Source: Winogradskya humida (GTDB lineage: Bacteria > Actinomycetota > Actinomycetes > Mycobacteriales > Micromonosporaceae). Taken from it: a stretch of DNA of 40,840 nt. Within the stretch, counting starts at the first letter, position 1. Every line of letters starts with the position of its first letter. Both the position numbers and the translations under genes were made by a program. Shown piece after piece: positions 7,134-16,976 of the stretch. Location: contig NZ_BOMN01000091.1 of assembly GCF_016862215.1 (NCBI RefSeq), forward strand, positions 1-40,840, written 5' to 3'. The notes beneath the pieces are model-generated. The model was not told the origin of the DNA. It did no database searches and worked only from the letters and a program-made list of their open reading frames with translations.

Positions 7134-8606
7134 ATGGAGTTGCGTGACTACATCCGCGTCGCCCGGAAGCGCTGGTGGATGGTGGTCACCGCCGTCGCGG
7201 TGGCGCTCGCCCTCGGCACCCTGCTCACGGTCCAGGCCGTCCCCCAGTACGCGACGTCGGTGACGTTCTTCGTCACCACCCCCAGTGCCGGGGTGTCGGA
7301 CGCGTACCAGGGTGGACTCTTCTCCCAGGAGCGGGTGAAGTCCTACTCGACGCTGCTCAGCGGCGACCGCATCGCCCAGCTGGTCGCCGGCTCGCCCGGC
7401 ATCGACCTGGACGCCACCGAGGTCCGTGCCCGGATCTCCGCGCAGGCGGTCCCGGAGACCGTGCTGCTGCAGGCCACGGTCACCGACAGCAGCAAGGACC
7501 GCTCCCGGCTGATCGCCGCCGCAATGGCCGAGCGGTTCAAGACGCTCGTCGAGTCGCTGGAGACCCCGCCCGGCAAGAAGGTCTCGTCGGTGAAGGTCGA
7601 GGTCGTCGCCGGGCCCGAGACCGCGGACACCCCGGTGAGCCCGCGCCCGCTGCGCAACCTGGCCCTCGCCGCCGTGCTCGGGCTCATCGTCGGTGCCGCC
7701 GCCGCGGTGCTGCGCGAGGTCCTCGACACCACCGTCAAGACCGCCGAGGCGTTGCAGGAGCTCGCCTCCGCGCCGGTGCTGGCCGGGGTGCCGTTCGACA
7801 ACGACGCCAAGGGCGGCCCGATGACGCTGACGGGCGGCGGCCACTCCGCCCGCGCCGAAGCCCTGCGGCAGCTGCGCACCAACCTGCAGTACGTCGACGT
7901 CGACCGCCCGGTGAAGACCCTCGTGGTGACCAGCGCGGTCCCCGGCGAGGGCAAGTCCTCGACGGCGTGCGGCGTCGCGATGCTCTTCGCCGAGGCCGGG
8001 CAGCGGGTCCTCATCGTCGACGCCGACCTGCGCCGTCCCCGCATCGCCGACTACCTCGGCCTCGAGGGCGCCGCCGGGCTCACCACGGTGCTGGCCGGCA
8101 AGGCCTCCGTCGACGACGTCCTGCAGCGTTACGGCAACCACCTGTGGGTGCTGCCCAGCGGTTTCCTGCCGCCGAACCCCAGCGAGCTGCTCGGCTCCCA
8201 GCACATGGCGACCCTGATGGACGAGCTGCGCGAGGTCTTCGACACCATCATCATCGACTGCCCGCCGCTGCTCCCGGTGACCGACGCGGCCGTGGTCGCG
8301 GCCCGCGCCGACGGCGCCCTGCTGCTGGCCCGCTCCCGCCGCACGACCAGCGCCCAGGTCACCGGCGCGGTCAAAGCCCTCAAGTCGGTCGACGCCCGGC
8401 TGCTCGGCTGCGTCCTGAACATGGTCGCCGCCAAGGGCCCCGACGCGTACTACTACTACGACGAATACTCGGTGAAGGGCCACAGCGCGGGCCGCCGCGC
8501 GAGCGGGCGCCGCGAACCGATCGGCGTCGTGCCCGACGTCATGGCCGCCCGGGACGCGCCGGCAGCCGATGTCGTGTCAGCGCCGCCGGTGGGATCGGTG
8601 CGATGA
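7134..8606 (+). CDS. polysaccharide chain-length regulator fused to BY-type tyrosine kinase
   Basis: The 490-residue protein joins an N-terminal Wzz/CapA-like domain to a C-terminal BY-kinase. The Wzz part has one membrane helix near residues 14-32 and a second near 180-200. The kinase has Walker A SAVPGEGKSS (about 268), Walker A' LIVDADLRRPR (about 293) and Walker B IIIDCPP (about 372). A Tyr cluster YYYYDEY lies near residue 438 and is the expected autophosphorylation site. Such kinases set polymer length and activity of Wzy-dependent export at the membrane. The ATG at 7134 (MELRDYIRVARKRWW) fits the family start; an in-frame ATG 30 bases upstream is less likely. The gene is convergent with its presumed phosphatase and overlaps it by 68 bases. 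Confidence 0.93.
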   Translation: MELRDYIRVARKRWWMVVTAVAVALALGTLLTVQAVPQYATSVTFFVTTPSAGVSDAYQGGLFSQERVKSYSTLLSGDRIAQLVAGSPGIDLDATEVRARISAQAVPETVLLQATVTDSSKDRSRLIAAAMAERFKTLVESLETPPGKKVSSVKVEVVAGPETADTPVSPRPLRNLALAAVLGLIVGAAAAVLREVLDTTVKTAEALQELASAPVLAGVPFDNDAKGGPMTLTGGGHSARAEALRQLRTNLQYVDVDRPVKTLVVTSAVPGEGKSSTACGVAMLFAEAGQRVLIVDADLRRPRIADYLGLEGAAGLTTVLAGKASVDDVLQRYGNHLWVLPSGFLPPNPSELLGSQHMATLMDELREVFDTIIIDCPPLLPVTDAAVVAARADGALLLARSRRTTSAQVTGAVKALKSVDARLLGCVLNMVAAKGPDAYYYYDEYSVKGHSAGRRASGRREPIGVVPDVMAARDAPAADVVSAPPVGSVR

Positions 8607-9171
8607 GGCCGCCCAGTGCGTCGAACACCGTCTGCAGCTGCGCGGCGCACCGCCGGAACGCCTCGACCGGCTGGTCGACCGGGTCCGCCAGGTCGTCGTC
8701 CACCGGCAGGCCGACCGGCACCGACGCGCGGACGACCGGGAGCAGGTCGAGCAGCCGGCGCAGCCGGCGCGGCGTGGTGTCGATGCCCGGCAACGCGTCC
8801 GGGGACGTGGCCTGCACGTACCGTCCGAACTGCGGGATCGTGAAGGTGCGCCGCACCGCCACCGGATCCAGGGCGACACAGGCCGAGCGCTGCTGCCGGG
8901 TCGCGGTCAGGATCAGATCAGCCGTACGCACCTGCAGCTCGCCGAGCCGCCGGGTGCGGAAGCCCGTCGTGTCGACGGCGTGCTCGCCCAGCACCTGCTC
9001 CGCGTACGGATGCATGGGCTGGTTGCTCCACGCGTGTGTGCCGGCGCTGCTCACCTCGACCACCTCCGCAGCCGGGCCGAGGCTCTGGCGTGCGAGCCCC
9101 TCGGCCAGCGGCGACCGGCACAGATTGGCGTGGCAGACCACGAGAATCGAAAACCGCTCATCGGATGTCAT
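8539..9171 (-). CDS. low-molecular-weight protein tyrosine phosphatase
   Basis: The 210-residue protein begins with the signature loop VVCHANLCRSPLAEG (CX5R-S, about residues 12-20). It has a late general-acid region DPVDQP (about 170), where the family has DPxxxxxxxY or DP motifs. At 210 residues it is longer than the usual 150-160, with an extra C-terminal tail. It should remove phosphate from the BY-kinase Tyr cluster and possibly from tyrosine-phosphorylated sugar enzymes. A strong site GGGAGGAG precedes its ATG. The last 22 codons lie antisense to the last 22 codons of the kinase gene. It is divergent from the 9235 operon, with 63 bases between, including the palindrome GGGTCACCC at 9190-9198. 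Confidence 0.92.
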   Translation of the reverse strand: MTSDERFSILVVCHANLCRSPLAEGLARQSLGPAAEVVEVSSAGTHAWSNQPMHPYAEQVLGEHAVDTTGFRTRRLGELQVRTADLILTATRQQRSACVALDPVAVRRTFTIPQFGRYVQATSPDALPGIDTTPRRLRRLLDLLPVVRASVPVGLPVDDDLADPVDQPVEAFRRCAAQLQTVFDALGGLIAPIPPAALTRHRLPARPGRP

Positions 9172-9234
9172 CGAGGCTCCTCCCGGGTCGGGTCACCCTA
9201 ACCCGCCGCATCAGCGCGTGAGAGGAGTATCGCG

Positions 9235-10361
<1,127 letters not shown>

Positions 10362-10365
<4 letters not shown>

Positions 10366-10967
10366 CGTACGACTCCCGCAAACGCCTCCTCGACGTGTCG
10401 GCCGCCGCCCTCGGCCTGCTGCTGACAGCCCCGTTGATGCTGCTCCTGGCACTCACGGTGGCGCTCGCCCTCGGCCGTCCCGTGCTGTTCCGCCAGCGCC
10501 GCGCCGGCCGCCACGGCACCACGTTCACGCTGCTGAAGTTCCGCACGATGGTCGACGAGGACCCGGAGCACGGCCTGCTGACCGACGCGGAACGCCTCAC
10601 CGGCTGGGGCCGCTTCCTGCGCTCGACCAGCCTCGACGAACTGCCGTCGCTGGTCAACGTGCTCCGCGGCGAGATGAGCCTGGTCGGCCCCCGCCCGCTC
10701 CCGGTGCGCTACCTGGACCGCTACACCCCCGACCAGGCCCGCCGGCACGAGGTCCTGCCCGGCATCACCGGCCTCGCCCAGGTCCGCGGTCGTAACCTGC
10801 TCACCTGGGAAGAGAAGTTCCACTACGACGTGGCGTACGTCGGCGACCGCTCACTCTCGCTCGACCTGCGGCTGCTGGCCGCCACCGCCCTGGCCGTACT
10901 CCGCCGCGACGGCATCAGCGCCCGCGACGAAGCCACCGCCCCCGAGTTCAAGGGATCCCCGGTATGA
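10362..10967 (+). CDS. initiating sugar transferase (EpsL/PglC-type phosphoglycosyl transferase)
   Basis: The 201 residues match the short, monotopic form of the bacterial sugar transferase family. One hydrophobic re-entrant helix lies near residues 10-35. The conserved LLKFRTM, the catalytic SLDELPSLVNVL (Asp-Glu dyad, about residue 88) and GEMSLVGPRPLP (about 100) are present, then GITGLAQVRGRN. It should transfer a sugar phosphate from a UDP-sugar to undecaprenyl phosphate, starting each repeat unit at the inner membrane face. Its neighbour makes a 4-amino sugar, so that sugar or a derivative is the likely substrate. It overlaps both neighbours by 4 bases. No other initiating enzyme is present in the window. 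Confidence 0.93.
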
Positions 10968-11932
10968 CCTTCACGATTCTGCTGTCTTCCGCCGGCCGCC
11001 GGGTCAGCCTGTTGCGGTCGCTGCGGCACGCGGCCACCGCCGCCGGCCTCGACGCCCGGGTCATCGCGTGCGACCTCGGCTGGACCGCCCCGGCGATGCA
11101 CCTGGCCGACGCCGGGTTCACCGTGCCACGCTGCACCGACCCGGCCTTCGCCGCCCACGTCACCGAGTTGTGCGATCAGGAGCAGGTCGACCTCGTCGTG
11201 CCGACGATCGACACCGAGCTCCCCGTCTGGGCCACCCTCAAACCCGACCTCGCCACCATGGGTACGACCGTCGCGGTCTCCAGCCCCGAAGCGATCGCCG
11301 TCGCGGGCGACAAGCGGCTCACCAACCGGCACTGCGCCGAGTCGGCGATCCCGTGCCCACGCCAGGCACCCCTCGCCGACGTGCAACGCGACGCCAGCGG
11401 CTGGCGGCTGCCCCTGATCGTCAAGCCAGCCGGCGGCTCGTCGAGCGTGGGCCTGCACCGGGTCACCACCTGGGCCGCCCTGGACGCGATCCCCGCCGAT
11501 CCCGGCCTGGTGGTCGAGGAGACCGCCCCCGGCATCGAGCACACGGTGGATGTCCTCGTCGACCGCGACGGCCACGCCCACGGCCCGGTCGTCCGGCGCC
11601 GGCTCGAGGTACGCGCCGGCGAGGTCAGCAAGGCCCAGGTCGTCCGGGACGACCTGCTCGCGTCGCTGGCGGTGCGCACGGTCGAGACGCTGCCCGGCGC
11701 GTACGGCCCGATGAACGTGCAGATCTTCTCCGACGGCACGACCGCCGCGGTCATCGAGATCAATGCCCGCTTCGGCGGCGGCTGCCCGCTGAGCTTCCAG
11801 TCCGGCGGCAGGCACGCCGAATGGCTGATCCGCGAGGTCGCCCGCAAGGAGGCCCCGCCCGCCGCACCCGTCATCGAGTACGGCCTGATGATGCTGCGCT
11901 GGGACGACGAGGTGTTCGTCCGTGCGGACTGA
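10964..11932 (+). CDS. ATP-grasp ligase (CarB-like)
   Basis: A 322-residue ATP-grasp protein. The N-terminal pre-ATP-grasp segment is LLSSAGRRVSLLRSL. The ATP-binding loop LIVKPAGGSSSVGLHR lies near residue 150, VVEETAPGIEHTVDV near 185, and the metal-binding AAVIEINARFGGGCP near 265. Such ligases join a carboxylate to an amine or thiol through an acyl phosphate. Located directly after the aminotransferase and initiating transferase, it may attach an amino acid or other acid to a sugar amine. The substrate is inferred only from position. Its last 11 bases overlap the HAD gene, so the two proteins probably work together. Confidence 0.88.
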   Translation: MTFTILLSSAGRRVSLLRSLRHAATAAGLDARVIACDLGWTAPAMHLADAGFTVPRCTDPAFAAHVTELCDQEQVDLVVPTIDTELPVWATLKPDLATMGTTVAVSSPEAIAVAGDKRLTNRHCAESAIPCPRQAPLADVQRDASGWRLPLIVKPAGGSSSVGLHRVTTWAALDAIPADPGLVVEETAPGIEHTVDVLVDRDGHAHGPVVRRRLEVRAGEVSKAQVVRDDLLASLAVRTVETLPGAYGPMNVQIFSDGTTAAVIEINARFGGGCPLSFQSGGRHAEWLIREVARKEAPPAAPVIEYGLMMLRWDDEVFVRAD

Positions 11933-12575
11933 CGTCGTCGTCTTCGACATCGACGACACGCTGTACCTGGAACGCGACTACGTGGCGAGCGGGTTCGCGG
12001 CGGTCGAGGCGGAACTCGGCATCCCGGGATTCGCCGCAGCCGCCTGGAACGGGTTTCTGGAGGGGCGCCGGGGCACGATCTTCGACGACGCACTCGCCGA
12101 GCTCGGGGTGCGGGCGGATGTCGGGCGACTCGTCCGGGCGTACCGGGACCATCGCCCGCGGATCGAGCTCTTGCAGGATGCACTGAACGCCTTCGAGGAA
12201 CTCCGCGACCTCGACGTCGACGTGGCCTTCCTGACCGACGGACCACGCGCCAGCCAGTCCGCAAAGGTGCGAGCTCTCGACCTCGCCGCATATGGATCGC
12301 CCATCGTCATCACCGATGAACTGGGGCCGGGCTTCGGCAAGCCGGATCCCCGCGGCTTCCAGCGGATCGCGGACCGGACCGGCGCCCAGACGTTCGCCTA
12401 TGTGGCGGACAACCCGTCGAAAGACTTCGCCGGCCCCAAGAGCCTGGGTTGGTCGACCATCAGGGTCAGACGGCCGGGCGGCCTGCATCATCGGGATGCG
12501 AGCGGCCCGGACGTCGATGTGACCCTGACGGACCTCACCGGTCTCACAGCGGCCCGGGCCGCGTGCTCGGCGTAG
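11922..12575 (+). CDS. HAD-family hydrolase
   Basis: A 217-residue HAD phosphatase. Motif I DIDDTLYLERD (about residue 9) carries the nucleophile, motif II is FLTDG (about 103), the motif III Lys is in GFGKPDPRGF (about 138), and motif IV is YVADNPSKDFAGP (about 158). A helical cap lies between motifs I and II. It starts with GTG inside the ATP-grasp gene (11-base overlap). It probably dephosphorylates a sugar or acyl phosphate in the same pathway. The gene ends one base before the end of the opposing methyltransferase gene, with no terminator hairpin that I can see between them. Confidence 0.88.
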   Translation: MRTDVVVFDIDDTLYLERDYVASGFAAVEAELGIPGFAAAAWNGFLEGRRGTIFDDALAELGVRADVGRLVRAYRDHRPRIELLQDALNAFEELRDLDVDVAFLTDGPRASQSAKVRALDLAAYGSPIVITDELGPGFGKPDPRGFQRIADRTGAQTFAYVADNPSKDFAGPKSLGWSTIRVRRPGGLHHRDASGPDVDVTLTDLTGLTAARAACSA

Positions 12576-12576
12576 C

Positions 12577-13296
12577 TCAACCACAGAATTCGTAGATGAG
12601 GAAATCAGCGAACGAGGTCTCCGTCCGACTGCCCTGGTAGGGGTACCTGTTCGGGATGCGGTCGCTGAGGCGCCACCGCGGGAAACGTTCGGCGACGTCG
12701 TGAAGCACCCGCCGGTGCAGAACGTGGGGCGAGGTCCGCTCGATGACCGTGAGGGAGTCGGCATCGCTGGTGTAGAGAACGACGAGCCGGCGGGCTGACC
12801 CAAAAACATGATCCAGGTGCAGGTCGTAGACGTCATCCTCCACCAGGTGATAGATCACGTCGAGGGAGAGCGCCAGATCGGCGCTGATCAGCCCGGCGTG
12901 GTCCACGAACCGTGCCGGGTCGTAGTACAGAAAGCTCTTCGTCCGGTCGCCGGCGAACTGCGCCATGGTGGCGGTCAGCGTCGTAGGAGAGACATCCAGG
13001 CCCAGATAGCGGGGATAGTCGGCAAGAGCGAGCTGCTCACCGTCGCCACAACCGAACTCGATGACCGAGGAGACGCCATACCGGGCGACGACCGCGTTGA
13101 GCGTCTCGGCCTTGAAAGCGGCAAGCCGGCCGATCGACCCGTGCCCCGAGGTTCCCCCCGTCGCGTAGTGGTCCTCCCAGTACCGCTGCGATCCGGTGAA
13201 GGACCGGTCACGCAGAAATCTCGCTACGCCGGACAGCACCGGGCCCGCACCGGGCACCTGCCGGATCCGCCGCAGCATGGTTCGTTCCACAGTCAT
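12577..13296 (-). CDS. class I SAM-dependent methyltransferase
   Basis: A 239-residue Rossmann methyltransferase. The SAM-binding motif I VIEFGCGDGEQL lies near residue 79, an acidic post-I YLGLDVS follows, and DLALSLDVIYHL lies near the motif IV position. It starts at ATG 13296, which has the strong ribosome site GGAGG 6 bases upstream (complement of CCTCC, 13301-13305). The upstream in-frame ATGs sit inside the polymerase gene and are less likely. It is the last gene of the leftward polysaccharide operon, 14 bases after the polymerase stop. The likely job is methylation of a sugar of the repeat unit; the acceptor is unknown. Confidence 0.85.
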   Translation of the reverse strand: MTVERTMLRRIRQVPGAGPVLSGVARFLRDRSFTGSQRYWEDHYATGGTSGHGSIGRLAAFKAETLNAVVARYGVSSVIEFGCGDGEQLALADYPRYLGLDVSPTTLTATMAQFAGDRTKSFLYYDPARFVDHAGLISADLALSLDVIYHLVEDDVYDLHLDHVFGSARRLVVLYTSDADSLTVIERTSPHVLHRRVLHDVAERFPRWRLSDRIPNRYPYQGSRTETSFADFLIYEFCG

Positions 13297-13310
13297 CCCA
13301 TCCTCCGTCA

Positions 13311-14693
13311 TCATCGGGTCGTCACCGGCGATGCCGGCTTCGGGGTCGCTGTCCGGCGGGCCGCCGCGCCGTTCCGGTTGTTCACCTGCTGGATCACCCA
13401 CAACAGGAACGCGAAGAGCAGTACTCCACGCATGGCCGCCGGGTAGTACGCCGGCCCCTTCTCATAGCTCAAGGCACAAAGCGTCAGCCCCAGCCCCAGA
13501 ATCATCCGCAGCGGCGACGCCCGGTCGAGGATCCACCTGTCCACGACCGCCCACACCATCCCGATCAACACCGCGATCAGGACAAGTCCCAGCGGGCCGT
13601 AATAGCTGACGATCGTGCCGAACAGACCCGGCAGATAGTCCACGGTCAGGGGCAACCCGTACCGTTCCATCAGGTAGACCTCTTCGCTCCGATCGCGCAG
13701 CGGGGTATCGATCTTCGTCGGATAGAGAAGGCTGGGAACGGCCAGCAGAAGGTCGTTCTTCACGGTGGTGAGGCCGACAGTCTCGGCGCCGCGGCTCAGG
13801 CTCTCGGTGACGATTGCCCCGAACGCATTGCCATCGAAGCGGTAGACGACGTCGTCAAGGACGGCACCGTCCGCTCTGGGCAGATTCTCCACACCCTGGG
13901 CCACCGCCAAGATCCGGCCCGTCAGATCTCCCCCCGAGGCGAAGGCATCCCGGCCGACCGCGGCACGGGCCGACGAGATCGCCATGGCCAGGAACGCCAG
14001 AGCCAGCACCGTGGACGTGAGCTGCTTGCGGGTCGGCCGGACGCCGCACACAGCGGCTCCGTAGAGCGACAGAACACATGCGATCACGACAGCCATGCGC
14101 TGCCCGGCCAGGGCGATGAGGCCGCCCTGGACGACGAAGAGCGGAAGCATCCACCGGGTGCCGTACCGCGCGATCAGGGCCGCGCCGCAGATCCCGACGA
14201 GAAGGACGTAGAACTGCTCGGTCAGACCCGCGAGGGCGTAGCCGGTCTGCGTCACCCCGTTCGACGTCGTCGTCTGTGCCGTCTCCCCACGACCGGTGAG
14301 TGCGGTGATCATCAGAGGAACGATCGATATCAGCAACCAGCGGAGCTTGAGGTCGCGCAGGTATCCGGCCGGGTCGGCCGGTGCACCGTGCGGGAGTCCG
14401 GTTCGCCGGCCGGCCAACCGGAGCGATCCGACATAGCCGACCGCGAACAGCAGGATCGCCGCCGACACCAGCAGCACCCAGTTGTCGATGGCATCCTGTC
14501 TGACCAGGTACCGGTAACTGTGCTCACGGCCCGGGAACAAGCTCTGCATGAGCTCGGTGACGCCTTGGTAGATGACGGCGACGGTGAGCAGCATCGCCCC
14601 GGTGTGCCGGAGCCACTGTCCCCGGATGGTGACGTGCACGAGCCAGAGAGCCAGGAGTTGTAGCAACAGGCCGATCACCACCGACACCGTCAT
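13311..14693 (-). CDS. Wzy-type polysaccharide polymerase (multi-pass membrane protein)
   Basis: The 460-residue protein is hydrophobic throughout, with roughly ten or more membrane helices. It has a long extracytoplasmic loop with SLSRGAETVGLTTVKNDLL and RYGLPLTVDYLPG. Length, topology and position between a flippase, glycosyltransferases and a methyltransferase fit a Wzy polymerase, a family too variable for firm motif assignment. It would join lipid-linked repeat units outside the membrane, controlled by the chain-length kinase at 7134. Its ATG overlaps the stop of the upstream glycosyltransferase (ATGA). An O-antigen-ligase-like role is the alternative. Confidence 0.72.
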   Translation of the reverse strand: MTVSVVIGLLLQLLALWLVHVTIRGQWLRHTGAMLLTVAVIYQGVTELMQSLFPGREHSYRYLVRQDAIDNWVLLVSAAILLFAVGYVGSLRLAGRRTGLPHGAPADPAGYLRDLKLRWLLISIVPLMITALTGRGETAQTTTSNGVTQTGYALAGLTEQFYVLLVGICGAALIARYGTRWMLPLFVVQGGLIALAGQRMAVVIACVLSLYGAAVCGVRPTRKQLTSTVLALAFLAMAISSARAAVGRDAFASGGDLTGRILAVAQGVENLPRADGAVLDDVVYRFDGNAFGAIVTESLSRGAETVGLTTVKNDLLLAVPSLLYPTKIDTPLRDRSEEVYLMERYGLPLTVDYLPGLFGTIVSYYGPLGLVLIAVLIGMVWAVVDRWILDRASPLRMILGLGLTLCALSYEKGPAYYPAAMRGVLLFAFLLWVIQQVNNRNGAAARRTATPKPASPVTTR

Positions 14694-15673
14694 GTCAGCC
14701 GCTCCAGAATCGCCGGCATCCGCACGTCGTACGCGTGCTCCGCATGAGCCCGTTTGCTCGCCGCGTCGCCGTACTCCGCGCCGAGCCGCTGATCATCGAA
14801 GAGCTCACGGATCCGTTCGGTCAGCTCGTCGAAGGTGCTGTACGGAACCACCTCCCGGTCGAGGTCGAACAGCTCGCCGAGGACAGGACGCCGCTCGCAG
14901 AGCACGGCCGCGCCGGCGCCGCTCGCCTCGAACAAGCGGCAGTTCACCCCTGACATCTCCCCGGGATGCAGGTTGTTCAGGACCGCGACCGCCGAGCGGA
15001 ACACCATGGATTTCTCCTCCCGGTAGACCGACCGGCCGGCATAGAGATCGGGCGGCAACAGCCCCCTGATCCAGCGGGCGGGCGGCCCCCCGTATATGCG
15101 AAGCGGCACGCCGGCGGCATGCAAGCGTTGCAGCAGCACCACCCGGCTCGGGTAGATGTTCCCCGCGACCACGACGACGCGTTCGGTCCCGGCGGCTCCG
15201 ATCGGCCGGTGCCAGCGCGGATTGCAGGCCTCCGGCAGGTAGCCGACCGGCAGCCCGAGGACGTCACGCAACCGTTGCACGAGCAACGGATCCTTGAAGA
15301 ACATCGCTGAGTACGGGGCGGTCAGCATGCGCTGGCGACCCATGTTGGTCACCGCGTCCGGAAACCACAGGACGACCGGGATCCTGTTACGCCGCAACAT
15401 GCCGACCACCGCGGGCGGCAGGGAACCGTCAGTGGTGATCACGGCCTGACAACCACTGCGACGGGCGGCGTCCGCCAGGTGACGCTGATATCGGTCTTCC
15501 GCCCGCGGGTGCGCGGCGAGTGCCAGATCGGTGAGTCTCGCGCGTACCCGCCCGCCACGCTCCGACCGGACCACGCCGAGGTGCGTCACCTGGTGCCCGA
15601 GCCGCACCAGGGCATCGCCGATGTTGTGCAGAAACATGTCCGGCGCGTAGGGACCGATCAGACCGAGGTGCAC
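14690..15673 (-). CDS. glycosyltransferase, CgeB-like (GT1/GT4 fold)
   Basis: A 327-residue protein with two Rossmann-like halves. The N-half holds VVLWFPDAVTNMG and a short MFFKDP segment typical of CgeB/DUF3880-type proteins. The C-half has VVVVAGNIYPSRV, then EMSGVNCRLFEASGAGAAVL, which is the nucleotide-sugar-binding Glu region of this group. The GTG at 15673 follows a GGAAGGA site and a 19-base gap after the flippase stop. An ATG farther upstream would overlap the flippase gene and is less likely. It probably adds one sugar to the lipid-linked repeat unit; donor and acceptor are unknown. Confidence 0.8.
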   Translation of the reverse strand: MHLGLIGPYAPDMFLHNIGDALVRLGHQVTHLGVVRSERGGRVRARLTDLALAAHPRAEDRYQRHLADAARRSGCQAVITTDGSLPPAVVGMLRRNRIPVVLWFPDAVTNMGRQRMLTAPYSAMFFKDPLLVQRLRDVLGLPVGYLPEACNPRWHRPIGAAGTERVVVVAGNIYPSRVVLLQRLHAAGVPLRIYGGPPARWIRGLLPPDLYAGRSVYREEKSMVFRSAVAVLNNLHPGEMSGVNCRLFEASGAGAAVLCERRPVLGELFDLDREVVPYSTFDELTERIRELFDDQRLGAEYGDAASKRAHAEHAYDVRMPAILERLT

Positions 15674-15692
15674 GAGGGTGCTTCCTTCCGTA

Positions 15693-16976
15693 TCAGTTTC
15701 GGGTCCGCGCATGCCGAGGTGACACGCCGCCAAGCCCGGACAGAGCGCGCATCAGCAACACCATCGCCACAGTGGCGGAAACCGTGGTGGCGACGGCCGC
15801 ACCTCGCGCGCCGTACGGCGGGGTGAGCAGAAACAGCAAGGTGACAGTGAGCGCCGCCGCGACAACCTGGATCCGGGCCACGGCGAGGGGTCGGCGAAGC
15901 CCGAGCAGAAGATCGGTGCAGACCTGGTTGCAGGCGAGGAACGCACCACCCGGCGCGAGAATGACGACGAGCAGGACGGCGTTGTGATAGGAACTCCCGA
16001 AAACCAGCGGCACTATCCAGGTGGCCAGTCCCGCGAGCGGCACCATCAGGGCGGCACCGATGGCGAGGCTGCCGAGCATCGCGCCGCGCTGCAGCCGTGC
16101 GGCATCGGTGTCGGCTGACAGCCGGGCGAGACGCGGGAACGCGACGCTGCCGATCGCCGACACGAGCGGCACCGCCAGCGAGGTGAGGGACACGGCGACC
16201 GCGTAGTTGCCCAGGTCCGCCGTGGACGTGACGAGTGACAGCACCACGAGGTCGACCCGCGCGACGATCACAGCGGGCAGGGATCCGGCCAATTGACCCA
16301 GGCCGTATCGAACCAGCGGGCGGGCACGTTCCAGGCGGATCCGGCCGCCGGTCAGCCCGGCCCGCCTGCAGACCTCGTAGGCCACCACCGCCTGGCACAG
16401 CACCGTGCCCGCGAGCCCGGCGAGCAACGTTCCCAGGGTCAGCCGGCCGGCGGCGTTCAACAGCAGGATCACGGCCAGGTAAAGCAGTGGCTGCAGGAAT
16501 CGGATCACGTTCCATCGGGCGATGCTGGTGGCCTGCAGGCTGAAGACGTAACCGGCGCCGAGAAGACTGACCAGGCAGGCCACGACCATCAGGCGATAGC
16601 CACTGAGCAGGCCGGCGCTCCCGGACGCGAGCCACGGCGCGGCCAGCAGGCCGACAACGAGCGTCGCCGCACCACTCACTGCCAGGATCGTCCGGGTAGT
16701 GGCCAGGTAGTCCCTGGCCCGGGCCGGCTCGTGCGATACGTGATACGTGATCGACGCCGTCTGGCCCAGCTCACCGATGGTGAGCATGATGCCGAACCAC
16801 GCCGTCACCGCCGCGTACTCGCCGCGTGTTCCGGGCCCCAGCGATCGTGCGATGACGACGCCGGCGACGCCGGCTGCCGCCAGCGAGCCGATGTTGCTGG
16901 CGGCTGTGGTGGCCATGTCCCGCCAGATTCCCGGCATCCGGAAGCGGCGCAGCCCGGCGAGGACAACCGCCGTCAT
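15693..16976 (-). CDS. Wzx-type flippase (polysaccharide/oligosaccharide transporter)
   Basis: A 427-residue multi-pass membrane protein of the MOP superfamily with about 12-14 helices. It has the family N-terminus (NIGSLAAAGVAGVVIARSLG) and LGNYAVAVSLTSLAVPLV in the second half. A substrate-funnel Arg/Asp pair is plausible in VARVDLVVLSL (about residue 235). It should flip undecaprenyl-linked repeat units to the outer face. It overlaps the upstream methyltransferase gene by 4 bases and is the only flippase in the locus, which marks the pathway as Wzx/Wzy-type rather than ABC-exporter-dependent. Confidence 0.9.
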   Translation of the reverse strand: MTAVVLAGLRRFRMPGIWRDMATTAASNIGSLAAAGVAGVVIARSLGPGTRGEYAAVTAWFGIMLTIGELGQTASITYHVSHEPARARDYLATTRTILAVSGAATLVVGLLAAPWLASGSAGLLSGYRLMVVACLVSLLGAGYVFSLQATSIARWNVIRFLQPLLYLAVILLLNAAGRLTLGTLLAGLAGTVLCQAVVAYEVCRRAGLTGGRIRLERARPLVRYGLGQLAGSLPAVIVARVDLVVLSLVTSTADLGNYAVAVSLTSLAVPLVSAIGSVAFPRLARLSADTDAARLQRGAMLGSLAIGAALMVPLAGLATWIVPLVFGSSYHNAVLLVVILAPGGAFLACNQVCTDLLLGLRRPLAVARIQVVAAALTVTLLFLLTPPYGARGAAVATTVSATVAMVLLMRALSGLGGVSPRHARTRN

